Source: Brassica napus (lineage: Eukaryota; Streptophyta; Magnoliopsida; Brassicales; Brassicaceae). From it: DNA of 64,000 nucleotides. Location: contig NC_063452.1 in assembly GCF_020379485.1 (NCBI RefSeq), positions 59,851,338 through 59,915,337 of the forward strand, given 5' to 3'. Below, piece after piece: positions 48,501-59,077 of this stretch. The first letter of the stretch is position 1. Every line of letters begins with the position of its first letter. The translations under genes were made by a program, and so were the position numbers. Under the pieces are notes generated by a model. It saw only the letters and a program-made list of their open reading frames with translations. It searched no databases and had not been told where the DNA came from.

Positions 48501-51431
48501 GCACAAGCAGCTATCTCAGTCACGGCCAGCTGCTCCACGTTTGGTTGTTTCTCAGCTCTCTTGTTTCCTATTGGTTCAACCACTGCGTAATTCTTTGTGG
48601 TTTTGTTCCGAAGGGCGTATGTTCTAAACGGAGGTGGATGAACTTTCTTGCTAGACCTAGTAGCTGCAATGTATTGAGCTTTACAAAATTAGCCTTTTTT
48701 ATTATTTTATGCGCACTTTAATTTGTTAGACTAGAGAATGTTAGATTAAAGTTGAAGGAAAAGTAATTTTGAGATGCAAATTAAAGATCTAATCCTACTG
48801 AGATTTGAAAATTAAGGATTTATAATATGTTTAGGAGTTATCAGATATGTTACCTGATAGGATTAAGAGTTATTACTCTCTATATAAGAAGATGTCAAGT
48901 TGTGACACACAGTTTAGATATTGATAACTACCGTTTTGAGTTATTTTCTTAAGCTAATAATAAGAGTTTTCTTATTTCGATCTTTGAATTCTATAATGAA
49001 AACTTAATACCTCTCTGATCATCCTTCTGAGATCTTTCGCAGTTTACATCCTCATTCACCACAAGAGCATTATTGTCTGCAAGAAAAAAATGATAATACA
49101 AAATGATTGTCTTTTTCATCTGCACACTTTGATATGTTTAGACCAGAGAAATCTTTATACCTGTCTGATCATTCTGCTGAGATCTTTCACAGTTTACATC
49201 CTCATTCTCTTCAGCAGCATTATCTGCAAGAGAAAATGATAAAACGAAATAATTCTCTTTTTTCATCTGCACACTTCAATTTGCTAGACCAGATAAAACT
49301 TTATACCTCTCTGATCATCCTTCTGAGATCTTTCGCAGTTTACATCTTCATTCTCCGCAACATCATTATCTGCATGAGAAAATGTTTAAACGAAATTATG
49401 ATTATCTTTTTTTTTTTTAATCTGCATACTTAAAATTTTTAGACCAGAGAACACTTTGTATACCTCTCTGATCATCCTGCTGAGATCTTTCGCAGTTTAC
49501 ATTCTCATTCTCCACAACAGCATTGTCTGCAAGAGAAAATGATAATACGAAATGATTATCCTTTTTTTATCTTCACAATATAATTTGGTAGACCAGAGAA
49601 AAAATTATACCACTTTGATCATCATTCTGGGGTCTTTCGCAGTTAACATCTTCATTCTCCACAACAGCGTTATCTGCATGCGAAAATATTTAAACGAAAT
49701 AATTATCTTTTTTTTCATCTGCATGCATACTTAAATTTTCTAGACCAATAACACTTTATACCTCTCTGATCATCAACCTGGGATCTTTCGCAGTTTATAT
49801 CCTCATTCACCACAACAGCACTGCCTGCAAGAGAAAATGGTAATACGAAATGATTATGACTGCGTTGAGTTATGTAACTAAAGCAAGCAGATTACTGGAA
49901 GAATATATTATTCATGCTGTTATATATATTTCCTATTCTATATATAATATGCTAATTTAGATAAGGATATTTTCCTATAAATATCTAGGGTTAGTCAATC
50001 TATTATTGTATAAATACGATTGCTTATAAAATCTTAAGGGACAAGTCAGCTTGATATTAATTATACATGGTATCGTAATAACATTGATCTGATTAAATAT
50101 TTAAATTGTTATTTAACGTTTATGCTTTTTCAAAATTCTTTTGATAGTAAAGTAGTTATTTATATTCGATCAAAAAAAAAAAAATATTGATGTGAGTCAT
50201 GGAAGACCGACTAAGCATATGGAAAAGGATTTTGATGGAGTTCCCGATGCGGTTTAAGATGATACTGTTGTCCCCAACATATCCGTTAGGGATGCACATA
50301 AATACTTGAAAACTTGCAAGTACCGAATTTAAATAACTTATAACTACTTGGCTTAAACGGATATGCAACATATTTTTAATATTAAATTCAAATATATTAA
50401 TATCTTTACTATTTTCATCGATACTTGTTTCCCAAAACATTATTGATGTGAAAAACTAAAAACATTATTTATGTTAAAAACTGGAAATGTGTTTTTAGAT
50501 ATCGGAGCTATATCAGACAACTCTATTTTTCCATAAAATATCATATGTTGATTATAGTATTAAAAATAACACATAACTTATCAATAAATATCGTATATGG
50601 TTATATTCTATTGTATTAAGAAATGTGTGTATAGTTTCTAATTTAGTTAAGGATTATTTCTGATAAGTATCTAGGGTTAGCCAACCTAGTTTCTTTGATA
50701 AATATGATTGTTTGTAAAAGCTAAAGGGACATGTTAGTTTGATATCAATTCAACACAGATGCATACCTGCAATATCAATATTCCTTAGTCTCTCTTGATC
50801 AATGGCAGTTCGTGAATTCAGTTCGCTTTGACTAGGGATAATCGAAGAGCTGCCATTGAGCCCGTTCGTGCTAATTATACTTGTTGAATTTGATGGCAGT
50901 CCAGATTCTAAAAGCAATCATTCACGTGCATAAGTTCAAGCCACCTCATCCAGCTAGTAATAGTATAGAACATATATAAAACCAAATGAGTTTTAAATAT
51001 ACCATTTGTCCCATCAGCATCGATATTTCTGGTGCGGCCCAAGCTAGGCGGCCACCAATGAGGAAGAGAATCGCTTTGTTTGTCTACCAAACTAGCACTC
51101 TCCTCTGGAAACGGCCAATATTTTTTAGGATCAGTTTCTCTCCCTTCAGCAATTAAGTCACTGCATTAATTTAAGAAGAAAAACTCGATATATTCATGTC
51201 ATCTCATCGTGTACCTTGCTATTATAATTTGCAGTGGTCACATCATATATACAATATTAATTATCAAAGTAATTGGAAACATAATCATACGCTAACAAGG
51301 GAAGTTGAAAATATAAGTTCAATATAGTAGGCTCACCATATGGAGAAACCATCACATCCTACCATACCAATCTCGTTGTTAGCGCCTGTGAGATTTATGA
51401 CGATTGAGTTGACCTTAGTGGAGGATCCCAT
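45538..51431 (-). CDS. EMF1: EMBRYONIC FLOWER 1-like protein; coding frame apparently broken in exon 3
   Basis: EMF1 is a plant-specific nuclear Polycomb-associated repressor that keeps floral homeotic genes silent. Exons in transcript order: 51337-51431, 51003-51160, 50767-50908, six small exons (49762-49824, 49611-49673, 49464-49526, 49307-49369, 49161-49223, 49011-49076), 47714-48663, 47350-47478, 46971-47108, 45538-46512. The start MGSSTKVNSIVINLTGAN, KKYWPFPEESASLVDKQSD, FLFDLNETYEDVTSLED and DPRFRSNTPVDHHGNFGF match the EMF1 N-terminus, LNETYD region and C-terminus as I recall them. A basic, disordered middle (KKVKIAKKKR) fits nuclear DNA/chromatin binding. Length would be about 990 residues against about 1096 in Arabidopsis. 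One extra base near 50880 puts TAG at 50871-50873 in frame, so this copy may be a pseudogene or hold a sequence error. Position matches At5g11530. Confidence 0.85.
46971..47764 (-). repeat. Tandem exon repeat 2 of the EMF1-like gene (~365-380 bp units)
   Basis: Three homologous exon segments with their introns: the tail of the large exon (from about 47714 up to about 47864), 47350-47478 (43 codons) and 46971-47108 (46 codons). Each reads PNT..GLG..GAIYF.S, an Asn/Ser run, QR.TPSST.V..Q and ends PQK or AQK followed by donor GTACCAAC. All are phase 0 on both sides, so copy number can change without shifting frame. The final exon also begins DASV, sharing the exon start. Confidence 0.9.
48700..49000 (-). 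other. LTR-like sequence in the intron before the large EMF1 exon
   Basis: An AT-rich intron segment with CTCTATATAAGAAGATG (about 48877-48893) and a later AATAATAAGAG resembles the promoter and poly-A region of a short solo LTR. Borders and target duplication could not be fixed. Confidence 0.25.
49011..49824 (-). repeat. Tandem array of six symmetric micro-exons in the EMF1-like gene
   Basis: Six exons of 63, 63, 63, 63, 63 and 66 nt recur every 146-157 bp together with their introns. Each starts after TGCAG and ends before GTAT, and both flanking introns are phase 1, so each unit adds 21 or 22 residues in frame. The encoded unit is of the form DNAVVENEDVNCERSQ.DDQ. All six are open. Arabidopsis EMF1 as I recall it has one such segment (DNAIEEKVGVNCENDDQ). 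Confidence 0.95.
49918..50756 (+). mobile_element. TRIM-like mini LTR element in an EMF1 intron
   Basis: Two diverged direct repeats, 49918-50067 (150 bp) and 50598-50756 (159 bp), both start TG and end CA. They share GGATATTTTCCTATAAATAT-like, CTAGGGTTAG and GGGACA..TTAG/CAGCTTGATAT blocks. TGGTATC directly follows the first, as in a tRNA-Met primer site. The interior of about 530 bp has no coding capacity. A clean target duplication and a polypurine tract were not found. The second repeat ends 10 nt from the exon 3 splice donor. Confidence 0.6.
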
Positions 51432-52665
51432 TGGTTTGCTTTGAAAAAGATTTTGTCTTAATGGTGATTATAACTTCCACCATTATACGATCTCTCCTCA
51501 GAGAGCTGCAAAATAATGCATGATAATATTTATTAGCATCACAAATGAAAAGAATTATATATACAACATGACATAGCTACGCATGATGATCAAATTGTTG
51601 TTGCTTAAAAAGAGACAATGCTTCAAAATCTTTACTTCACATATATATGACCCCCAATATAACTCTAAATTAGTTAAAGAAGCAATATGAATTTACACCA
51701 CTATGTTCAACCATATTCCATGAATATCCACATGAAATAACATTCATAACCAACATCCACCTTTACAGCTCCATGAAAATAAAATTTAAGACCTTAAGGT
51801 CTACATAAAATCAAGAACGAAATTCTTCACTAACATTCTGTTTCATTAAACAAATAAAATCAGTCGTGTGAATTTTAGACAGTGAACATTTAGCACTCAA
51901 CATTAACAAGTATTTCAACATCGACATGAAATTAGGGTTTTCATAGACGAGAACCCCCAAAATCGTTTACATTTTCTACATAACCAGGAAAAGAAAAGTA
52001 TTATATAACGGACCCATTTCAATATAATTATCCAAATCACAAACTCTAACACGGGTCAAGAGAATTAGATCTGAGTAATTTAGGATTTATATCAAATTAT
52101 TTAGAACACAGTAACAGATGATAAGACACTTAAGATTAACCACATGCATATGTTTAAGAAAGATAAACGATCACACAAAAGAAAACAAGGACCCACCAAA
52201 TACGGGTCAGATCTATATGCACGTGAATAGTCCGTACGTAAAGACAAGAAAAAAACAAAACAAAATAAGAACAACGAGTTAAGGGACGTGTAAACAAACA
52301 GTAAGGAGCCCTAAATGAAAAAAAAAACATGAAGTCAGCTACGAGTCAAGCTAGATATCATCCCACAAGATCCGAAACCTGAACATATATCCAAGGAATC
52401 GTAGATCTATGTTGGAAAACACGAACCTGGTGGAAATCCAACCAGAGATAGCGAGGAATAGATCGATGCGAGATTTAGCTATAGATCTTAAGCAGCAAAC
52501 GAAGAAACACACGGTAGTCAAAAAAAAGATTGAATTTTTAAGGACTGGTTTGTTTTGGCAGATGAGTAGAATTTGAGTGCGATTTTCGAGAAACCCTAGC
52601 AAAACGAGGGAGAGAGAGAGGGGGAAGGGGAGACCTTTTCTTCTGTGGCTTATATAGAGAGGCTG
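51432..52665 (-). promoter_or_regulatory. EMF1-like 5'UTR, 5'UTR intron and core promoter
   Basis: A TATA box (CTATATAAG on the minus strand, about 52650-52660) precedes a CT-rich leader (about 52428-52630). That leader contains GCTAGGGTTTC, a telo-box/site-II-like motif common in housekeeping plant promoters. A donor near 52427 (CACCAG|GTTCGT) and an acceptor at 51506 (TTTTGCAG) define a 5'UTR intron of about 0.9 kb. The second leader exon is 51432-51505, ending at the ATG 51431. Confidence 0.65.
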
Positions 52666-54440
52666 TTGAGAAAGAGATAGAGAATCTGTGGCTCTCTTCT
52701 TATCTTTGCAATGAGGGATTTCTGGGTCAGAATGAAAGTTTATTCTAACAAAAGTAATTATTATTGATATAAAATTTCTCATTTTCTTGACTAAAAACAG
52801 CTCATCTGTTGAACATTTGGCACTACCATTCACCATCTGGTCTTCATATTTCTATTAGTCTACGTGCTATTCTATATACTGGGTGCACTCTTTCTATTGT
52901 CATAGATGTATATTAAAAAGGAAAGATACATTTCTATCTGTGTAATATTTCTTACCTTTTAGTGAAAAAATCTCAGCATTAATACATATAGCTTTATTAG
53001 GGTGTATCCAAAAATTGAATAAGAATAAAAACATACTTATTTTATAAGATTTCATTGCTTTCTTAAAAGGAAACCCAACTTACCTACGTTAGAAAAAAAG
53101 CAAGACATTATGCCTACGTTTCTGTGTGATAGTATAGGAAATATAACCCAATGAGAGACCTCCACGTAGACTAATCTGCGATTCTGGTCACAACCACGGT
53201 TTGCCCAAAAAAAACCCTAGGCGCGTGGTGATTGCAACATTTTCTTTACGTGTGGGCATGTAACGTAGACACGTGGACAATAGATATTGGAGGGTGTGTT
53301 TCACGTGTAAGGAGAGAGCGTAAAAAATTGTGACAAGAGCAAAAAATAAAAAGCCCTAAAACGATAATAATATTTAACCTAGATGAGCCGATATCGGTGA
53401 TAATATATAAACCCTATAATCCTCTTTTTTTTTGTAAACCCTAAAATATTTCTTCGCATTTTCTCAAATTTACCACAGTAAAGATCACAAAGATTTGGTT
53501 CACATAAAATAGTCTTGTTTTCTTTTATTTTATTTTTGTACATGTCAATCTCATTACTAATATTATATATGGATATGCATTTTTGTCGTAATTTACGTAT
53601 TTGTATTGTATGTAATGTAATATAGAGTTAATTGGTTCCTGCTTTTTTCGGTGCTAGAATCATCACATGGTACGTCAACCTATATAATGGGATAAGTATG
53701 ATGTAAGCGAAGTTTAATAAAATGATGATTAAGATCAACTTTGATCTTCGTTATACTTTTGCATATTCTATATATACAGCAATTAATTGGATGTTGATTC
53801 GTTGTTCTATTGCATGCTTAATTCGTCGATATAATACTAATCTGCACTTATTGTTACACATAAACGTATATGTTTTACAAACGTATATATATATATATAT
53901 ATTTATATATAGAAGTGACTCGTGAGTATAATCAAGTGAAAATAAACTAACTACTACATCAGGTGAACTTATGATGTATTGTCCATTGAGAAATAATATT
54001 GTACATTTAGATCAGTGATTAACATCAGACAGTTCTCAATAGGTACTTTAGGATAAGAAAATGAAAAGATTTTTTTAAGAAAATGAGAGTCGTCTTTTGC
54101 ACAAATTTTAACAAATATATGAGAAACTAATTCTACATGTGTCATACTGTAAGTGTTTAATAATTAATTCATAAATCAATTTAATAGAATGTCTTCTTCA
54201 ATAGTAAAATATATTCTAAAAAACTCATTTGAATTTCTAAACGTTAACAATACTCCTATAAGAGAAACTTGCAAATGTTTTCGTTGAATTCCAACAACAA
54301 AATAGTAAAAAAATCATGGATTAATTGTCACAATTTCTTTCTTTGATTTTTTTTATTTCATGAGTAAACGCATGTTTATACATGATTATTTACTATTTAT
54401 CTTTATTATTTAACATGTATAAAGATACGATAGACATCTA
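52666..54440. other. Upstream intergenic DNA of the EMF1-like gene
   Basis: No gene seen. ACGT-core motifs (ACACGTGGAC near 53270, CACGTGTAAGG near 53303) resemble G-box/ABRE sites. The orthologue of At5g11520 expected next is absent. Confidence 0.4.
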
Positions 54441-56714
54441 TATATATATATAAAGTACAGATTCCTTCTTTCCTAGGTGGACAGTCCATGTCGACATCCA
54501 CGTTATCAATTTGGTTAAAGTCGTGTCTCTCTAGCAAAGCTGTGTGTTTCATTTAAGTGATTTGTAATCTTTTTGTTTGGGTTTAGTGAACTGCTTCCAT
54601 ATATTTGGGCTTCCAGTATGTGTTACCTAATATCAGCCTATTAAGAATTCATTCACCGTCTTCGTCGTCAACATTGAGAGAGGCCCTAATCTCTTTCTCT
54701 TACTCTTTCCCGAGCCGTGTATCTGACTAACGGAGTACCGTACTTAAAGAAGAAACCATTAAACCTTGCATTCAATCTCTATTAACTCTCTCATTAATTC
54801 AAAACCTCTGTACTATTCAGCTTTTTCGTGATCTCAAACTTATAAATACGTACCTCCAGTTTGATGGTTCCCACAGATTCATCGTCTTTTCCACTCCATT
54901 TACAGAAATACTTTTCCAACAATGATGGCCGCATTCCAAAGCACAGGGCCGGTTGATTTGGTACGAGACGAATTGGTCGCCATTGTTTTTCTTTGCATAT
55001 TTGAAAGTAAAAAAATTAAAATTTGAAGAAGTCTTTTTAAGAAGGAGGAAGAAGAAAGAAAGAGGTCGGAATGGTTAATCCGTCCCCACAAGCCTTTCAA
55101 TTCTCCAGTCACCACTATCTTCGTTTTGAACAGAAGCTTGAGCTCCAACTTTAGACTATGTCAACAATAAGATACCGAGAAACACAAATGTTTTTTTCCT
55201 AAGTTATATCAGATTTTTTAATAAACTAAAACCTCTTTAACTTGGTTTAATTTAAATTACACGAACAAAATTCCTACGTAATTGACGTTTCCATACCGGT
55301 AAAGTTTCACGGTACGAGTTTAATTCACGCTAAAAAGGTTGTAAACATCTTACGCTCAGTCTAAACTAACAAATTAAAAGTCATGGTAATAAAACCCAGT
55401 TCCAAAGTCATGGAATTGTAAAAAGTTTTAAGTCAGGGCTTTCGATTTGGAGTCGAAGGAGAGGAATGGAAGGAAATTATATATCAATTTTGATTTCCTT
55501 TTACGCCACATCTCTCTCACAATAACATTACTTTTGATGCTTCAAACGTTTCTTTGGTTGGTTGGATGCAACCATTTTTTTTAAGCATTTTCTACTCATT
55601 TTTCATGAATGTAAAATTATAACAATGTAGGTAGCAAAATTCATTTTATACAAAAATAAAACTATGCGTTGGCCAACAAAACACCGTAAAGAGTAAAAAG
55701 AAAATGTATAAAGAATATACGTATCTTAATCCATTATAATTTGTTGTGTCTTTGCCAAATATTAAACTTAAAATAAAATAAATAAAACAAAAAAAGTAGA
55801 TAAATATCTATGAAAACCATATGATAAAAAAAAATAGAACATCCATGTGCCCAGTCGAACATGATGACATACCACCAAAAAACCCGTTATCGTAGAACCT
55901 TTCGAACAAATTTTAAATCTTTTTTGTCACTATTTTTAAAACAAAAAAACTCTATACTTCGAAGGCTTTTTATAACACACTTAAGCAATGTAAACTTATT
56001 GTTTCATCTACTATGTATTTAAAGTAACTTTAAAAAATATTGGTTTATTTTAACATATATTAAAAAATAATGGTTTTAGAATCTTTAAGAAAATTGGTTT
56101 ATTTAAACATATATTATGCATTTTATTAATTTAACTATCAAATTGATTAGTAGTAGTTTACAAAAAAAAATCATTACAAAATTACATAATATAACTAATA
56201 TATATGACAATTAATAATTTTAATTAATAAAGATTTGATAACAATTTTGTATTTTCCATCATTTTAGTTTAATTTTATATTATAAAAAGATGTTAAGCAT
56301 CCCATTAACTATATAATAAAAAATCCTACATTAAAAATTTTGTGAGCAGTGATTTAATTTTTTTATGTTATAACAAGATATATGATTATAAAATCATATG
56401 AATAAAAATCCTATTTAATAGCTATTCAGAATATATATATATATTTTAAATTAAACTATATACCATATAAACTAATTAAATATATTAATTTAGAAATTGC
56501 ATTAACAAGTATTGAAACCTTAATATTTAATTCCGAATATGTATTAATTTTTTTTAAAAGAAAATGTCAAAGTACATATCATGCATTATCATATGATATC
56601 CAAAGACTCCTATAATATAGAATTTTAATCTCAATACATAATTTGTTAATAACAATTTTGTTCAAGAAAATAAAAATATTATGCAAATAAGATTATGAAC
56701 ATTGTTCAAATTTG

Positions 56715-56760
<46 letters not shown>

Positions 56761-57163
56761 AAAATATAGGTGGTACAAGTAAATCAAAATATATGTAGGG
56801 CAGGTTGAAGACAAAACTTCAAAAAATAAATGTTCTAAGACCCTTAAAAATTACGAAATTATTTATTCTAAAACAAAAGTAAAATTTAATTAGTGTATCT
56901 TTAACAATTATTTTACATTAAACATAAATAAGAAGGATAAAAAAATATTGAGACCATATCTAAAATTTAACTCATTATTTATTCATTTTGCTCATTATTA
57001 TACATAGCTTTTAATAATAAAAATAGCAAATTTTTTTTGAAACACCTTAAAACAAGTTTTTATTATTAGAAATTTCTTTAGACAAAACACTGAAAATAAT
57101 TTTACAATTGTCTAACGCCATATAAATACAAAACATAAAACAAAAGTTATAGGAAAATCTCTG
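54441..57163. other. AT-rich TE debris with a TA microsatellite
   Basis: Possible Helitron-type start near 54440 (CTATATATATATATAAAGTA). The 54650-55150 part has promoter-like and short coding-like sequence but no recognisable product. A (TA)n microsatellite lies at about 56717-56757. Confidence 0.4.
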
Positions 57164-57185
57164 GCGTAACACGGGCCGATCCTAG
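57164..57185 (+). mobile_element. Helitron-like 3' terminus, plus strand
   Basis: GCGTAACACGGGCCGATCCTAG followed by T fits the 'CGGGCCGATCCTAGT' end frequent in Brassicaceae Helitron-type repeats, with CTAG at 57182-57185. The hairpin here is weak. The body would lie to the left in the AT-rich stretch. Confidence 0.45.
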
Positions 57186-57618
57186 TATTTTTATAATGAT
57201 GAACAATTTCATTTATTATCTTTGATGGATTTCACTAAATGAAAATAAAGCACACAAGAAGATATCTACTGTCACATTTGTCTCTATTTTTTCTTGCTCA
57301 AACAAGTTTTTATATAAATCATAATTACTCTACCTACAAAGATACATTATAAGTGATACACAACCAAACTGGCTAAACAAATTAACCGCTGCTACAACAC
57401 GATTGAAAAGTGAAAAACTGAACTACAAAACCCAAAGATAGCACTAGCATGAACTTCCTCTCCTTGTTATACAGTACACTGCATTTTTTATATAATTCTT
57501 TCTCCGATAGATTGTTTTTTATTTGTGTTGCATAGTTTTTATCACCTTTGGGGTTTTATAATAATATTCTCCCCGCAGAAATTTAGGTCTATTGCTTTAG
57601 TCTATTTAGGGGAAGTAT
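57186..57618. other. Intergenic, no gene seen
   Basis: AT-rich. It ends in a purine tract (TTAGGGGAAGTA) just before the LTR-like TGTTGG. Confidence 0.4.
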
Positions 57619-58354
57619 TGTTGGATCAATAAAGCCCCCAATGGCTTTGTTCATAAATGAAAAAAATGTTTTTGGGTTTCATTTAAATGAAAAAAATGTT
57701 TTTGGGTTTCATTTAAATGAAAAGTCCAGAAATAGTAATAGAGTAGTAATGAGTTTGTCCCACATCGGGGAAGAGGAGCAAAAGTGAAATGTTTATATAT
57801 GGGATAACACACTCACTTGTTTAAACGAGTCAGAGAAGGAAGAGACTCCTCACGCGCGCGCTGCCGCCGCCGTCCGGCCGGCTCGATCTGGGTCTGGGTC
57901 TTGGTGTCGGGCCTCTGACCCGATAAGAATATTCTTTTTGGACCAAGTTAAGCTCAACATTTTGCTATTTAAAATCTCAAAAACAACATGCATTTTATTT
58001 TGAAACGACAAGCAGTTTGTCTAGAAAATAAAAACGTCATGATGTTTATCCTCTCGAGATATTTAAACGAGATAAGAAAGAGAGAGATAGCGAGTCTTGG
58101 GGAATAAGTTCGTAACTTGAACTTCCCGAGATCTTTGCCAAATCCCCACTAACGAGCGCACGTTATGCAACATTTACGGGAAGTCGCTCCTCGTCCATCT
58201 CTTTAAATACAAATCGTCTCTCTTCTCATTTCTCTAACGTTTACACATCAAACCAACAGCGAAAATCCATTTGCGTAAGTCTTAAATACGAGAGTGTTTC
58301 GTAGAGTTTATAGTTCGATAGGGCGATCACGGGTGAGGCGTGATTCGTCTGCCA
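57619..58354 (+). repeat. Probable 5' LTR/leader of the 57.6-64 kb copia element
   Basis: Starts TGTTGGATCAATAAAGCCCC, contains a TATA-like TTTATATATGGG (about 57793-57804), GC-rich leader sequence and a second possible start region near 58199 (CTTTAAATACAAA). A CA at 58353-58354 is followed by TGGTTGTATCATGGGAC, which weakly resembles a primer site. The 3' LTR is not in the window, so the borders are tentative. Confidence 0.4.
57661..57720 (+). repeat. Perfect 30-bp tandem repeat, two copies
   Basis: 57661-57690 and 57691-57720 are identical (AAAAAATGTTTTTGGGTTTC, then ATTTAAATGA). They lie within the LTR-like region. Confidence 0.97.
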
Positions 58355-58639
58355 TGGTTGTATCATGGGACTCCATATTCGTACAGTCTCGTCTCACTAA
58401 CGGAGCGAATATTTTGAGTTAAGGAAAGAGATCATATCTCGACTCCATGTATCGTCGCGAATACGATTTCTTATCGTTCTTGTATTCGTTTTTACATTCG
58501 TTTATTTCCTTAACATCGCTTTTATTTTATCGTTTATGTCAGTCCGGTTTTCCGGCATCAACAATCTTAACTCAAAATCGCTTTATGTCTAAAGCTCAAA
58601 TCGGGTTGAAGAACGATTATAAAAACGGGTTTTGGATCC

Positions 58640-58870
58640 GTGTTTGCGATTTGCTTTCTAGCACTTCCGCGAAACATTTATTCTTATTTCATAACGGGGT
58701 TTGCGATTTGCTTTCTAGCACTTCCGCGAAACGTTTGTTCTTATTTCGTAACGTGTTTGCGATTTGCTTTTAGCGCTTCCGCGAAACGTTTATTGTTTAT
58801 TTCATTAAGCTCTGCGGATTGCTTTGTAGCATTTTTCGCAAAACGTTTTTGATAATGGTTTCTAAGTGAG
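58640..58870 (+). repeat. ~57-bp tandem repeat, about four copies, in the copia leader
   Basis: Units begin near 58642, 58700, 58755 and 58812 with GTTTGCGATTTGCTTTCTAG, then CACTTCCGCGAAACGTTT. They degrade towards the right, with a partial fifth copy near 58905. They lie between a splice-donor-like GCGTAAGTC (about 58274) and the acceptor TTTTCTCTACAG just before the gag ATG, so they may be in a leader intron. The ORFs over them are artefacts of the repeat. Confidence 0.88.
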
Positions 58871-59077
58871 TTTCTGAAACATTCTAAGTCTATAAAAATG
58901 GTTTCTGCGAACACTTCTAAGCGAGCTTGCAAAACGTTTTCTCAAGACTTATATCGATATAATTTGGTTCAAACACCAAAAATAAACATCGATTTTAGAC
59001 TATTATTTTCCTTAAAATAATATATTATTTGTTGAATGGAGTACTAATCCGTTTTTTCATGTTTTCTCTACAGAAAA

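Noticed and set aside
57841..57905. CG-rich stretch as a CpG island or gene start
   Set aside because: It sits inside LTR/leader sequence of a copia element and has no associated host ORF.
58447..58852. ORFs with repeated CFLALPRN-type phrases as a repeat protein
   Set aside because: They arise from the 57-bp tandem repeat in the copia leader and change frame between units.
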